Below are positions 11,701 through 21,000 of a stretch of 64,000 nt of DNA, one piece after another (positions within the stretch are counted from its first letter, which is position 1; each line of letters opens with the position of its first letter). The notes below the pieces were generated by a model. It searched no databases. It was not told the DNA's origin and saw only the letters and a list, made by a program, of their open reading frames with translations. The translations under genes were made by a program, and so were the position numbers. This stretch comes from Diorhabda sublineata (Eukaryota > Arthropoda > Insecta > Coleoptera > Chrysomelidae), in assembly GCF_026230105.1 (NCBI RefSeq), contig NC_079483.1:13447312-13511311 (forward strand), given 5' to 3'.

Positions 11701-14700
11701 CTGGATGAATACGGCATCCTATTATCTAAAAGAACTTTTCGTTCACTTCCAAGCTGCTCTTTAATTTACTTGATTGAAATAATTAGTGTCTTTTCCATTT
11801 CTACGGTTTGACTATTCAAATATTTGGCCACAATTTCAACATTTTTTCATTTTAACTTTTTTCGAATTACCATTTCCGTTGACGCATCGTACTCAGAAGA
11901 TGAGTTTTCCTATCATTGGATATACATTGGAACAGTATATATAGAAGTACCTGGTCCTGCAAAGAAAACTCAATAATTCTGGAAAAAAAAATTTATTTAT
12001 TTTTCAATGTACACTCCTTTTAGGTCCATATACTTTTCCCAGCGATGTTCGATATCTTTTTATAATAATAATCCTCAAGTTCCTCAAAATAGCCATTAAC
12101 TGTCGACATCACGGCAAATAGGGTACATGAGGTAGCAATTCAAACTTTATATTATTAATTTTGGCCATTGTAACAACGGATGTGTGAACTGGTGCATTGT
12201 CTTGATAAAACAACATTTTTTTCTTAGCCAAAAGTGGCCGGTTTTGTTTGATCAAACGTTGCAATAAGTTCGCCGTTTCAATCACTCGAAACCTCCAGTC
12301 AGAATAGATTAATGAGAGATGGATAATGTTATACCGATGCTCTATCTCTCCCTCTCTTGCTAAGGAGTCTTGATTATCGATAGAATCAGGCTTATTTAAT
12401 AAGTTATCTGCCATTACTATCATATCCTCATCTGATTCCGAATACGGGGCTCATTTCGCATTGCCAACCTTACCACCCGAAAAGATAGGAAGTAGGAGGG
12501 TTGAAAATAGTATATGCGTGATAAAAGCTGTTGAAGGTATTTCGACAGGTCAATCACTAAATTATTTTATTCTTGAATGGAAAGAAAGGTTTTATACAAC
12601 AACGGATGATCAATACATTTTTGCAATTTAAAAATGGAATGTAATTATTCCATTAGAAGTAGTAGTAATAGAATTTGTTTTTCAAAATATAAATGATATG
12701 TGTAAATTGAGGTTATTTGAATCAGTTCTTTTATTAATGTACGTAAATTGTGAGTGTCAAGTCATATTTTGACTTGACTGCAAGAGGTCGAAAAGTCAAA
12801 TGTTTATCTGTCTTCAAGAAATTATAAAAAATTTATTTCAAACCAGAAGACACCTAAAATCAAGGCGATTGAGTAATATAAACACATGATAAGGTCTACG
12901 ATATAAGAAACTAAAGAAATGCTCTTAATTTTAACTCTCTTCTATTTTAGAATTATTTTTTTAAGAATTTTAAAACAGAAGTGACCTAAAATCAAGAGCA
13001 TTCAGAAGAATAATTTTTTTATGTTATCAAAATATTATTTACCTTAGCTTTTTGGAACGCTCCCAAAGTATAAGTTTCTCCTCCTCTATATTTCACCTCT
13101 TTCAAATGTCTATTTAATAAGACACATTTGTTGTAATTTTGAGCAACTCTTCCAATCTGATCGATATTCTTGTACTTAAAATTAAGAAATTTGAGAAATA
13201 TATAGTTTTTCTTTTTCTATATATATACATAATACATTTTAAATCTAAAACGCACAGAAACAAAATAAGTAATATTATATATCAAACACCTTGTAATGAT
13301 TGTGACGCTGTCTACATAGGGCAAACATCTCAGTATTTAGAAAATAGACTGAGAGGTCATCAATACGATAAAAAAAATAAAACTGCATTAACGAACCGTG
13401 ATATATCAAAGAAACATAAATTCAATTATAAAGATTGAAAAATTAGCTTTGAATAGCTAAGCATCTAAATTCAGGATCTGATAGTTGGATAGATCTATCA
13501 GCCAAACTTATTGTCATTGATCTTTTTTGTGACAGGATAACACTCAAAGAGAAGTGGAAACGTCCAAATTTTTTTTTTTGTTTCAATTAAAAAAAACTAA
13601 TTTTAAAACAGAAAAGACCTAAATGTTCGTGATTTTAAGTCTCTAAAATTAGTTTTTTTTAATGTTTTTAAAAGAAAGATAAATCATATATATTAAAAAA
13701 AAGATTAAAGATTAAAAAAAAGACAAAAAAATCACACAATATGGTTTTTTCGTTTGGTTGCCAGTTTTTGGTATAATTTGCAACAGAATGAAAAAGTTGT
13801 CTGAAAGTAATCACAAAAAGTAAAGGTTAAAAGAAAAGAAAAAAGGAAGAAAGCTCAGCTTAAAACTTCAAATTTCTATTAAACTTTTTTTTTATTTTGT
13901 TGTTAACATTAATACCTTCTAACGACAAATACTGTCAATACTTGAATAAATATTAACTTTAACTTTATAATAACAATATTGAACAATTCATCAAATACCA
14001 AAGTTTCTAAACCAAAACTGAACGTTCATTATCTGTATAAAACTTAATAAACTCTAATCATACTGTTGAAAAAGTATGGGACACTATTATAATCAGCAAC
14101 CGGTAATCTTTCTTTGATGTGTAACATGTGATATTTATGATAACTTGTTACACATCAACATACACTTTCACAACTTCCTGTGCATTATTTTGTATGTTTT
14201 AAATTATCCTCATTTTGCTAGATACAGTTTCACTATTCTGTCATCGGGGTTCAATTCATTTTTGTCATTCAATTATTAAAACTGAAGTTGAAATAATCTT
14301 TGACGCTGTCTTTCCTGTTGAAATAGTTAAATGTGAATACCATAATAATTATTAATACTTACTATGTTAGTCGGTGAACTAAATGTTACCACGGCAACTC
14401 TTGTGTGATTATAATCAACTATCACATCACTGAGTAATTTTTTCACAAATTTCAATTCATTTTTAAAGTTATTTTCACCAACACTAGACGAAGCATCTAT
14501 TAGAAAAATTATATCCAGCTTTGTGAAATTTTTAATGGAATCTGTTTGAATTTTCAATATATCTCCCAATATATCGATTTTTGATTTACTTTCACTATCT
14601 GAATTAATTTTATCAGAGCTGTATAATTTTTTTCTTCCAAAATTTAGAAACTCACTGTTTGTAGTAAAATCATCTATAAAATTTTCTGAAAATGAAGTTG

Positions 14701-14752
14701 TTATTACTATGATAAACGATATTAAAATTACTAAAATAATGTTATTTGTCAT
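4453..14752 (-). CDS. SVEP1: SVEP1-like gene, 5' part (sushi, vWA, EGF, pentraxin family)
   Basis: Six coding exons on the minus strand join in frame: 14752-14363, 13174-13043, 8442-8184, 7859-7680, 7575-7429 and 4635-4453, giving 430 residues before the gene leaves the readable part of the window. Domain order is signal peptide (about 1-22), vWA (about 79-260) with MIDAS motif DASSS at 86-90 and LITDG at 191-195, a nine-cysteine EGF-like module (261-320), a six-cysteine ephrin-receptor/GCC2-GCC3 module (321-369) and a six-cysteine sushi domain (370-430). This is collinear with the N-terminus of vertebrate SVEP1, a large secreted adhesion protein. The exons from the EGF-like one onward are phase 1-1, the pattern of shuffled extracellular modules. 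The introns are large and full of transposon relics. The remaining sushi, HYR, EGF and pentraxin exons are not visible and probably lie left of position 1. Confidence 0.9.
4636..5953. other. SVEP1-like intron 5, proximal part
   Basis: AT-rich intron with no recognised exon. It contains an uninterrupted AT dinucleotide tract at 5715-5767 and a poly-T tract at 5942-5953. The 84-codon minus-strand ORF at 5134-5388 shows no motif. Confidence 0.5.
5715..5767. repeat. (AT)n microsatellite
   Basis: About 26 AT units with one interruption (AAAT near 5753). Confidence 0.95.
5954..6053 (+). repeat. Short minisatellite array, GGTTAGGTCGTTATAAATGA family
   Basis: Two to three degenerate units of 30-40 bp, each opening with GGTTAG or GCTAG and containing a GAATGA-GTTGAA core. 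The same family forms the longer array at 61268-61513. The downstream LINE fragment starts directly at its edge. Confidence 0.6.
6055..6560 (+). mobile_element. LINE 3' fragment (jockey/R1-like, post-RNase H region)
   Basis: The frame starting near 6240 reads NNLRILTGVLSTHCRLDTHLK, then a cysteine/histidine cluster (CRCYCIEDETSIHILSKYETL) and TWERMK. This is the gag-like zinc region near the C-terminus of jockey-type ORF2. One in-frame stop and upstream frameshifts make it dead. It ends in a CATA repeat (6540-6559), a plausible 3' tail. It is strongly 5' truncated. Confidence 0.7.
6561..7428. other. SVEP1-like intron 5, distal part
   Basis: No exon or recognisable transposon domain. ORFs of 60-80 codons on both strands (6767-7009, 6899-7084, 7061-7258) overlap each other and lack motifs. 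Confidence 0.45.
7429..7575 (-). CDS. SVEP1: SVEP1-like exon 5: ephrin-receptor-like (GCC2/GCC3) module
   Basis: A phase 1-1 exon of 147 nt between ATCTTCAG and GTGAGT. It encodes CEPGTYSDG, LPCPDQFHTT and CICKEGYKATGNGEC, with six cysteines. Its longest reading frame without splicing is short, so it is easily missed by ORF scanning. Confidence 0.88.
7680..7859 (-). CDS. SVEP1: SVEP1-like exon 4: EGF-like cysteine module
   Basis: A phase 1-1 exon of 180 nt between TTTTTTGCAG and GTGAGT. It encodes nine cysteines with the sequence CTCGTSTGHYACVCKAGYYG, matching the module that follows the vWA domain in SVEP1. Confidence 0.9.
8184..8442 (-). CDS. SVEP1: SVEP1-like exon 3: end of vWA
   Basis: It starts after TTTGTTTCAG in phase 0 and ends in phase 1 at a GTTTGT donor. 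It contains VIFLITDGYSNGGDP and the EFESLARRALHS segment that closes the vWA domain in this family. Confidence 0.9.
8590..9139 (+). mobile_element. LINE reverse transcriptase C-terminal fragment
   Basis: An uninterrupted reading frame encodes the thumb and post-RT region of a non-LTR retrotransposon: FKYLGIEISGHGDVETEV, RNKYMRTEAKARIYKTAIRP, YAAETRPETSKTKR and DWVLDRKIKWNEHIDRM. It is 5' truncated and lies in SVEP1-like intron 2, antisense to the gene, starting about 150 bp upstream of exon 3. The intact frame suggests a fairly young insertion. Typical family members continue with a basic tail here replaced by unrelated residues. Confidence 0.85.
9585..10285 (+). mobile_element. Degraded mariner transposase (mellifera-like)
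   Basis: Reading several frames gives ordered mariner landmarks: a segment with RRVEVCNKLLA, then DDHFIKRIVDLR (first catalytic region, CDEKW degraded), YLNNPN, KVQLQEPVTK and a MELWRFIVL/WNYEGLLYF region. Stops and frameshifts are frequent. A plausible left terminus is GGAGGGTGTCTCATAAGTAA at 9583-9602. It lies in SVEP1-like intron 2. Confidence 0.65.
10286..11939. other. SVEP1-like intron 2, central part
   Basis: About 1.65 kb with no recognised exon or domain. It includes a short telomere-like stretch at 11085-11101 (CCTAA repeated three times). Otherwise plain AT-rich intron. Confidence 0.45.
11940..12423 (-). mobile_element. Mariner 3' half (SETMAR-type transposase)
   Basis: The minus strand encodes LFYQDNAPVHTSVVTMAKIN with the second catalytic Asp intact (HQDNAP-type motif), then after a premature stop the family C-terminus (NGYFEELEDYYYKK, TLKNK). 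The right terminal repeat is probably near 11945-11970. The upstream half is missing or too degraded, and the SPD motif with the third Asp is broken (VPYLP then stop). Confidence 0.75.
12838..13008. repeat. Dispersed hairpin repeat, two copies
   Basis: Positions 12838-12870 and 12968-13008 carry the motif AACAGAAG-GACCTAAAATCAAG. The second copy forms the right arm of a hairpin whose left arm lies at about 12918-12954 (AATGCTCTTAATTTTAACTC). The hairpin stops 35 bp short of SVEP1-like exon 2. Related copies lie at 13601, 29300 and 49014. Confidence 0.65.
13043..13174 (-). CDS. SVEP1: SVEP1-like exon 2: middle of vWA
   Basis: There are 44 codons in phase 0, ending at a GTAAAT donor. It carries the conserved YRGGETYTLGAFQKAK segment of the SVEP1 vWA domain. 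The acceptor is taken at TTTTAAG just upstream; another in-frame AG six bases downstream (removing Tyr-Lys) is possible. Confidence 0.85.
13230..13437 (+). mobile_element. Penelope-like element, GIY-YIG endonuclease fragment
   Basis: The plus-strand frame reads IIYQTPCNDCDAVYIGQTSQ, then LENRLRGHQYDKKNKTAL and KHKFNYKD. This is the GIY-YIG endonuclease domain typical of Penelope-like retroelements, with the VYIG motif and the conserved Arg of RLRGH. The reverse transcriptase part is absent. It is antisense to the SVEP1-like gene and begins about 55 bp upstream of exon 2, inside intron 1. Confidence 0.75.
13601..13650. repeat. Dispersed hairpin repeat, arm-to-arm junction copy
   Basis: TTTTAAAACAGAAAAGACCT is followed directly by the inverted arm (AATGTTCGTGATTTTAAGTC). 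Same family as 12838-13008, 29300-29338 and 49014-49052. Confidence 0.55.
13651..14362. other. SVEP1-like intron 1, 5' part
   Basis: No gene or transposon domain recognised. It is very A/T-rich with homopurine runs (13690-13860). A short palindrome with TGTGTAACATG and its inverse occurs around 14117-14160. Confidence 0.4.
14363..14752 (-). CDS. SVEP1: SVEP1-like exon 1: signal peptide and start of vWA
   Basis: The ATG at 14752-14750 opens 130 codons. A hydrophobic leader (MTNNIILVILISFIIVITTS) is followed by a Ser/Asp/Lys-rich linker and the first vWA strand with the metal-binding DASSS. It ends in phase 0 at a GTAAGT donor (14362-14357). The 5' UTR boundary cannot be seen. Confidence 0.9.
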
Positions 14753-15780
14753 TATGTGAGTGCTTAGCTTAGGGTCAAACTCTAAAATAGATGTAGGTTC
14801 ATTAAACTACTTTTGCTACATCTGTTCAAACATTTGTTATAGTCCAGTTCAGATATATATGAAAATATTGGTTATTGTTTTGTCCGAAATTCTCTAATAT
14901 AACTTACGAGAGATGATACGCATTTTATACCAAAAATATTACGTCAATTCTTACTTTATATCAAAATATACGGAGAACATGTAGGGAAAATTCTATGATA
15001 ATATGATGAGTAAATGGAAAAATACCAAAATAAATTGTTATTTCATAAAAAACAAAAATTCAAAAATTATAAAGATACATTTATAAAGTAGTGCACTTGT
15101 TTTTCTTTTCTAGTAATTTCAAAGCAATATCCAACAAAATCGTAAGTGTAGAATTCGATTATTAAGACAAATCAACTTGAACCATTTGAAATTTTTATTG
15201 AGTTTTGTTTTTCCCTTTGCTCAAGCTGTTGATGATTGTGTGCCATCCTTTTAGTTCTGAACTACCGTGTCAGGTGAAAGATTTTTACATTTTAGGTATT
15301 TGTTTAGTAGCACTCATCAAAAATGTTCAATCCATCAAATAAAATCCAGACAAAATTATGTCTTTTATTAATCTGTATAGACTGGTATACTATTATATTT
15401 ATCATTAATGCGACCATAAGGGTACTATCAGTCATTTTTTAATTCAGTCTCGATTATAACGATCGTGAAATAAAATGGATAAACAGAAGTCTTATGGCGC
15501 CAGCAATCTTATGTTTGTCTCAATGTCTGTAGGAGATAATGTGTGACGTTTATGTGCTTCAACCACTAATACGATATATAATATTCCATCAAGAAGCCAA
15601 TTTGAACATTTTTATGGAATAAAGATGATATGTATAGAGAACAATTATTACGCCCGTGTTATGGAAAATATTTCATCTATTGTAGAAATTGATAACGATA
15701 AAATCGTTCATACAGGTTGAATAATTAGCTATATTTAGAGTCCCAATTTTATTATAAATTATTTTGCTCTAAAACTCATT
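14753..15780. other. Upstream region of the SVEP1-like gene
   Basis: It should contain the promoter and 5' UTR of the minus-strand SVEP1-like gene, but I cannot assign a TATA box or initiator with confidence. No coding sequence was recognised. Confidence 0.4.
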
Positions 15781-16600
15781 TTAGACTAGTCTAAAATTGT
15801 GTTTGAAAACAAGTGTTATGTGTGGTTTCCTTATTTTATTGGCTTCAAAGTTCACAATTCCAAAGCTGTTTTTTGCGTAGTTTTCGATATATGTATATAT
15901 GTTACTGTGGATGTCCGAAATGCAGTATATGTTAAGATACTCTCTACAGGTTCTGTTGGGACAGAATTGGATGAAGTGGGTGGTGTGACAAGTGGAGTTT
16001 GTTACGGAATGGAAAGTGGTGTAGCCAGTGAATCTTGGAGGTAATTTCAAGAGGGTGTCAGTGATAGATAAAATTTTAATATTGTGGGAGCTTAATAGAT
16101 GCTTCAATAGACGAAGCTTTCTGGCCAAACCTTGGCAATTAACGGTCCCTATTGTGAAGTTCGTAGAACTTCACACTTCCTAGGAAGGTACTTGGCTTTT
16201 GGGTAAATGCAAAATGAATGCGGTTACCCACCGCTAGTCACGGTAAGTTGTATCCGTAAAAGGAGGGAATGAGGCGTTGTAGCGTTTCGGATACTAGCAC
16301 GCGGGATGTGGAGATGACGGCGATTTTCTCGCCGCCAATGGCGTAATGGATTTTTCTTGCCAGTGTTTCGGGATGAAACGTGGAATGAATTTTTAGGAGG
16401 GCGGTACCGTTGGGGTTGGCTTTGAAGAAGCTCATTTGTGCCCTCAACAGCTCTTGAGTGTTGAGGAGATTGTAGAACTCCCTCTGGGAGGTGTATTTTT
16501 GAGGAATATTTCTCAAATTAAGGGTGGTTGAGTGGGTTGTGGTTTTTGGCGAGGAATATTTCTATTCCTTTTTGGAATTGCGCTCAGATGAGTGTAATCT
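15781..16600 (-). mobile_element. Degraded LINE: ORF1 C-terminus and endonuclease start
   Basis: On the minus strand, 16140 leftward reads NCQGLARKLRLLKHLLSSHN, then IKILSITDTLLK and FTGYTTFHS. This is the start of a jockey-type AP endonuclease (W-N-C-R-G-L, then L-x-E-T). Just upstream, 16516-16238 encodes 92 codons and, with flanking frames back to about 16600, looks like an ORF1 C-terminus. The order ORF1 then ORF2 fits a LINE. The gap between them and many stops show decay. Assignment of the ORF1 part is by position rather than motif. Confidence 0.6.
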
Positions 16601-17222
16601 AGCTGTAAGTAGATTTCTGAGATTTCTACGAAACCATGGACGCAAAGGATCTAGCAGAAAGTGCAGGAAATGAACTTTTGTTATTTTTGAGGGAATTTGT
16701 GACATGTTTCGATGAATTGTAAGGCTTTTTAAAGTTTTTCTTTCGCAGAAGTTTCCTTTTTAATAAGGTTCTGTAAAATGTCAATGTAACTGACGATGTC
16801 CGTCGAGGTGATTAGTTTGTACTGAAGAGGAGGAAATTCCTTTATGAAGGTGGTGGAGAGAGACGGCTTGCTTAAGGTTTGAATTGCGGACCGGGCTAAT
16901 CTGAGCATTTTGTGAACGAGGTGTTTTGAATGAAGAAAAGAAAAAAATTATGAGGGGACGGAAATCAGGAATTCGAGAAATGAATTCCGTATGCTAATCC
17001 CTAACGGAGATTTGGATATCAAAACCAACAGCGGACTCACTGCCGGAGAGAGTTTCCTCCCCAGTTAAAGATTTCCTGGCCCTTTCCATTGCCTGTTAGT
17101 AATAAATGGGAAAGAAAATAATATTCACCTGAACCTGTATAGTCTCCTTATTTGGGCACACACTTGACCCCGACACTAACAGTCATTTGACCCAGAAAAG
17201 GGGTGAATTCATTATAAAGTAG

Positions 17223-17440
17223 TCCCAAAAAGGGCAGTTGAACGACAAAAAAGCCCCCAAAGGAGGCTCTTCTGGAACGCTTGATCTATAGAGCACTATG
17301 GCCGCTGGACAATTTCAGACGACAGACAGTGGTTGTAAATACGTCCTATTCGTAATGGATTATTTTACAAAGTGTGTAGGAATTTATGCGACCCCGAATC
17401 AAGAGGCCACAACTATCGCGGAGGTAAGAACAGGATCATT
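17223..17440 (+). mobile_element. Ty3/gypsy integrase core fragment
   Basis: The frame at 17298 reads TTDSGCKYVLFVMDYFTK followed by NQEATTIAEV, the start of a gypsy integrase (rve) core where the family has ...DILGPFPTT. The first catalytic Asp position is replaced (MAAGQFQTT). Upstream, KKAPKGGSSGTL matches the zinc-finger-to-core linker with one stop. A possible LTR remnant lies at about 17095-17185 (AATAAA-like run, then CCCCGACACTAACA). Confidence 0.7.
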
Positions 17441-17820
17441 GACAGATATCTGTAGTTTCCAGCCACAGGAGAGATTGTGATCAGTATCTATCTCTATAGG
17501 GATCGTGCGTGAAACATAGAGGCAGCACTACTATCGGAGTGAGCGCCCTCTGGTGTTTCATTGGTGAACATAATGGGATCAAAACAAATATTTAATAACA
17601 TTAAAAAAAAAGTTACAACAATGGAAAAAATACTAAAAAATGGATTTCAACCTTTAGTCATAATATCATCCATGGCTAGAACGATGAGAAAGGCAAAAAA
17701 TGATTCAAATCAATGCATGTGTACGGTGTTGTTGAAAAAACGGATGAAATTCCGGGGGAAATACAGGTTTAAAACAGTTTTTTTAATTGGTTTAGTAACT
17801 AAATGGATCCAAAATTAACG
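17441..17820. other. Intergenic spacer downstream of EIF2B5
   Basis: No gene recognised. The 85-codon plus-strand ORF at 17561-17818 is Lys-rich, without a family motif, and abuts the EIF2B5 3' end on the opposite strand. Confidence 0.4.
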
Positions 17821-17826
17821 TTTATT
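17821..17826 (-). terminator. EIF2B5 polyadenylation signal
   Basis: AATAAA on the minus strand, about 32 bases past the EIF2B5 stop codon (17860-17858). A second AATAAA-like match lies within the short 3' UTR. Confidence 0.6.
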
Positions 17827-17857
17827 TGTTTTCAAAATAAACTTGATTTAAAAAATG

Positions 17858-18073
17858 TTAATCACTTTCTTCTTCTTCTTCACTAGACGCCTCTTCTGCT
17901 TCTTGGAGCCATTCAGCAAATGGTTTAACTTGATTTCTAAACTTAGAAGACTGATCTAGATTATTAAACCAATCTAAGATTACATCTTCAGTTATATAAT
18001 CTTTATTATACACATGTTGTAAGATTGCTATTATCCACTTTTCATTCACATTTTCGTTTGTTGTTGCAACATC
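17858..18073 (-). CDS. EIF2B5: EIF2B5 last exon: C-terminal W2 helices and acidic tail
   Basis: It starts after CCTTTTAG in phase 0 and ends at TAA. It carries KWIIAILQHVYNKDYITEDV, ILDWF and FAEWLQEAEEASSEEEEESD, the eIF2-binding W2 end. Joined directly to exon 10 (19666-19502), the helix spacing is within one residue of the human protein, so this is the main isoform. Confidence 0.92.
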   Translation of the reverse strand, partial: DVATTNENVNEKWIIAILQHVYNKDYITEDVILDWFNNLDQSSKFRNQVKPFAEWLQEAEEASSEEEEESD

Positions 18074-21000
18074 CTAAAAGGGTGAAAGTATGTTACAAAA
18101 ATGACATGTTTATTAATATTTACTACAATAAATCAAAAGGTTATGATTTTTATCAAACTAACAAGTTTAATAGATCCTTTTAACATTAACATTCTATTTT
18201 TTTTTCAATTTACAGAAATTAGATGCTTTATAATAAGAACATAATCATTTTCATTGCCATTATCTATAAGGAAATTTTTCGGTAAAATCAATATCATCAT
18301 GCCAAGAAAACATGTTTCAAAGATATAGATTAGGTATTACATTGTATTGCAGAAGTAATGTGCATAATCAGAGATCAAGATACTTACAGTGATAAGAAAA
18401 GAATTTTGAAACTGCTGGCGTAATAAATCATTTTATATTAGTCTATTATTAAATTAAGAGCAATTTGGAGAATTATAGGATAATATGGCAATTAATAGGT
18501 TAATAAATTCATTGTGCATGTAAAAGTAATAAGTAAGTACCTATTGCGGTGGCAAATTGTGATTATCATTCTGTAAAGAGAAATGGGGATCGTTGTTCTG
18601 TTTAGGAAAAGCATACAGACATTTAAAAAAAAATCACCGAATAAGTAGAAATTGTCTCAGAAGTTTGATTTGATACTGGTTCATTCTAATTTGGGCTATT
18701 ATGATTTAGTACACCACGTACTTTCCGAATTAACTATGGTATAGTTGGAGTGAAGAGTTAGATCTATGCTTTAAGAGCTTTCTCAATTAAAGCATTTTTT
18801 GAGTATGTTTGTATTGACAAATCATCTTTCTCATAGAATCGCCACAAGTTTCTGCTAATCCTATAAAGTGCTATCTGAGGTATGGGTAACCTATAAGGAA
18901 GCTAGCATGATTTTACTGAGATATTGTTATGATAGGGAAATTCCATAACTCAACTTCAATGTATAAAGTGAATATACATAAAACAATTATCATTACAAAA
19001 ATTCTGGAATAAAAATTAAAAATATTTTATGCAAGTGCTTTAGTTTTTAAGAAATTTATTAAGAAAAACAAAATACTGAAACTTTTTAAATTTATATGAT
19101 GTGATTTATGATAACACATATTAAAAAGGCCTCACGGAACAAAAAATTTCATGACTAATTATTGGCACTTTGTTTATTTGGAACTTTCTGTGATTTGAGA
19201 ATATTCTCTCATTTGGATTTGTATAAATCTATAAAAAACTCTATCTCCAGTTTTTTATAACTTCTTTATGTACTGAAAAAATATTTGGATACATTTTTCT
19301 ATACATTATTCCAGATCTGATGAGCTGTTGCTCAAATGCAAACTTTATCTTAATTTTCACTGCTTCCAACTCATGAGCTAGAACTACATCCTAAAACATA
19401 TGAATCAAAATGGAGCAAGTTGCAAAAGCTCTATATATGTAAATTCAATAACAAGTGAAATTTGAATTGTTTAAAACAATGGAAATCACAGTAAAAAATA
19501 CCTCAAGTGCTTGTAGACTATCCAACATTGCACTTTCATTACGTAGGTAGTTCTTTAGGACTGGAGCAAAGTATGACAATAAACGGGATAAGTGTGAGAA
19601 ATATTGCACACCAATAGGCTCCTTCACAGAGATGCAAAGTATAGCTTTTACCACGTTGAAGTTTACCTAAAAAATGAGTAAAGCATTAGAAATTCCTGAA
19701 AGAGATGCTTCATATACGAAATTTTCTAAATACAAGTGAATTTATATTCTAATCAGATAGTTGAAGTACCTGTTATCGTTTGCAAGAAGTCATTATTGGT
19801 CTGTGCCTTGTGTTTTTTTATATCTGATTTCAAAATTCAAAAACTCAGATACAACAAATATAAAAACTAGATAGACAATTTTTTACACATAGACAAGACT
19901 TCACTTTGTTCGCCATGATTATTTTTTGCTTTTTAGTACAGTTATAAACCTTTATAAAGTGTAGTTTATAAAGGTTTTTTTGTAATATATTATTTATGTT
20001 TTAGTTAATTTTTAAACCTTTATAAAGTGTATTTTTTAAAAAAGTTTTGTTGATAATATATTATTTTTTACTTTTTAGTCTTGTAATTGTATTAGTAAAA
20101 TTTTATAAACAATATTTTAAATACTTCCCATGTTCTATTAATTGTTTAGTCATAAAATCAAATTACATTAAGATAAACCTTAGGGCCTTTCCATATCAGC
20201 TAGCGCCTCGTTGTTTCTTTCCCATTAGCTTCAAGCAATACAGCAGTATTTATAATCTATCTATTGAACTTACTACGCTCAAGCTCAACGTATATTGATG
20301 AAATCATGAACAAATACATAATAAATATTACCCATTTAATTACCACCAGAGTAGGTAATTATGCAAAATTTCAAGTTGATTCGTTAGTGGGAAGTTAGTT
20401 AAATATTGATTAAAACATTTTTACCATACATACAAACAGTGCGAGTTGAATAAAGTGTGGTGAAAATAGCGATATCAATTAATTTAGAATAAAAAAATAT
20501 ATTCACCTCTTTGACAGTTACATTATATGCATAACGGGATGAATTAATTTCCAGAATCAGATTATCACATAACAGATTATCTTCGAAACCTCTTGTTAGA
20601 CTATCAATGACTTCATTAAAAAATACTAAAAACAAATAGTTGATTATTAATATAAACAGTCACTCCGTTTAACTTAAACAATCTCCATTCTAAAAAAAAT
20701 TGATAAAACAGTATTCATTAAGAAGCTTTTTTATCAGAACAGCTACGAATATCTAAAAACTGAATTATCGAGCAATTGAAAAATTTTGCAATACTCTAAA
20801 CATTTGTATCATAAATTACTGTTATTTGATTTCACAAGCTTTTCCATTCTCATCACTTTCAACACTCATGTGATCATTGTTTTTTTATTCCATGAATTTT
20901 ATAGAATAGAACTTTTTAAATATTTTTCAATCAATTGCGCCTTCTAACACACATATAAACTCAAATTACATTCCAGTTTTTTCTTTTTTGGTATAGTTTT

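Noticed and set aside
15799..16044. 81-codon plus-strand ORF
   Set aside because: Antisense to the LINE endonuclease fragment, which has clear motif support.
17561..17818. 85-codon plus-strand ORF downstream of EIF2B5
   Set aside because: Lys/Met-rich composition typical of A-rich DNA, with no motif. It abuts the EIF2B5 3' UTR on the opposite strand.
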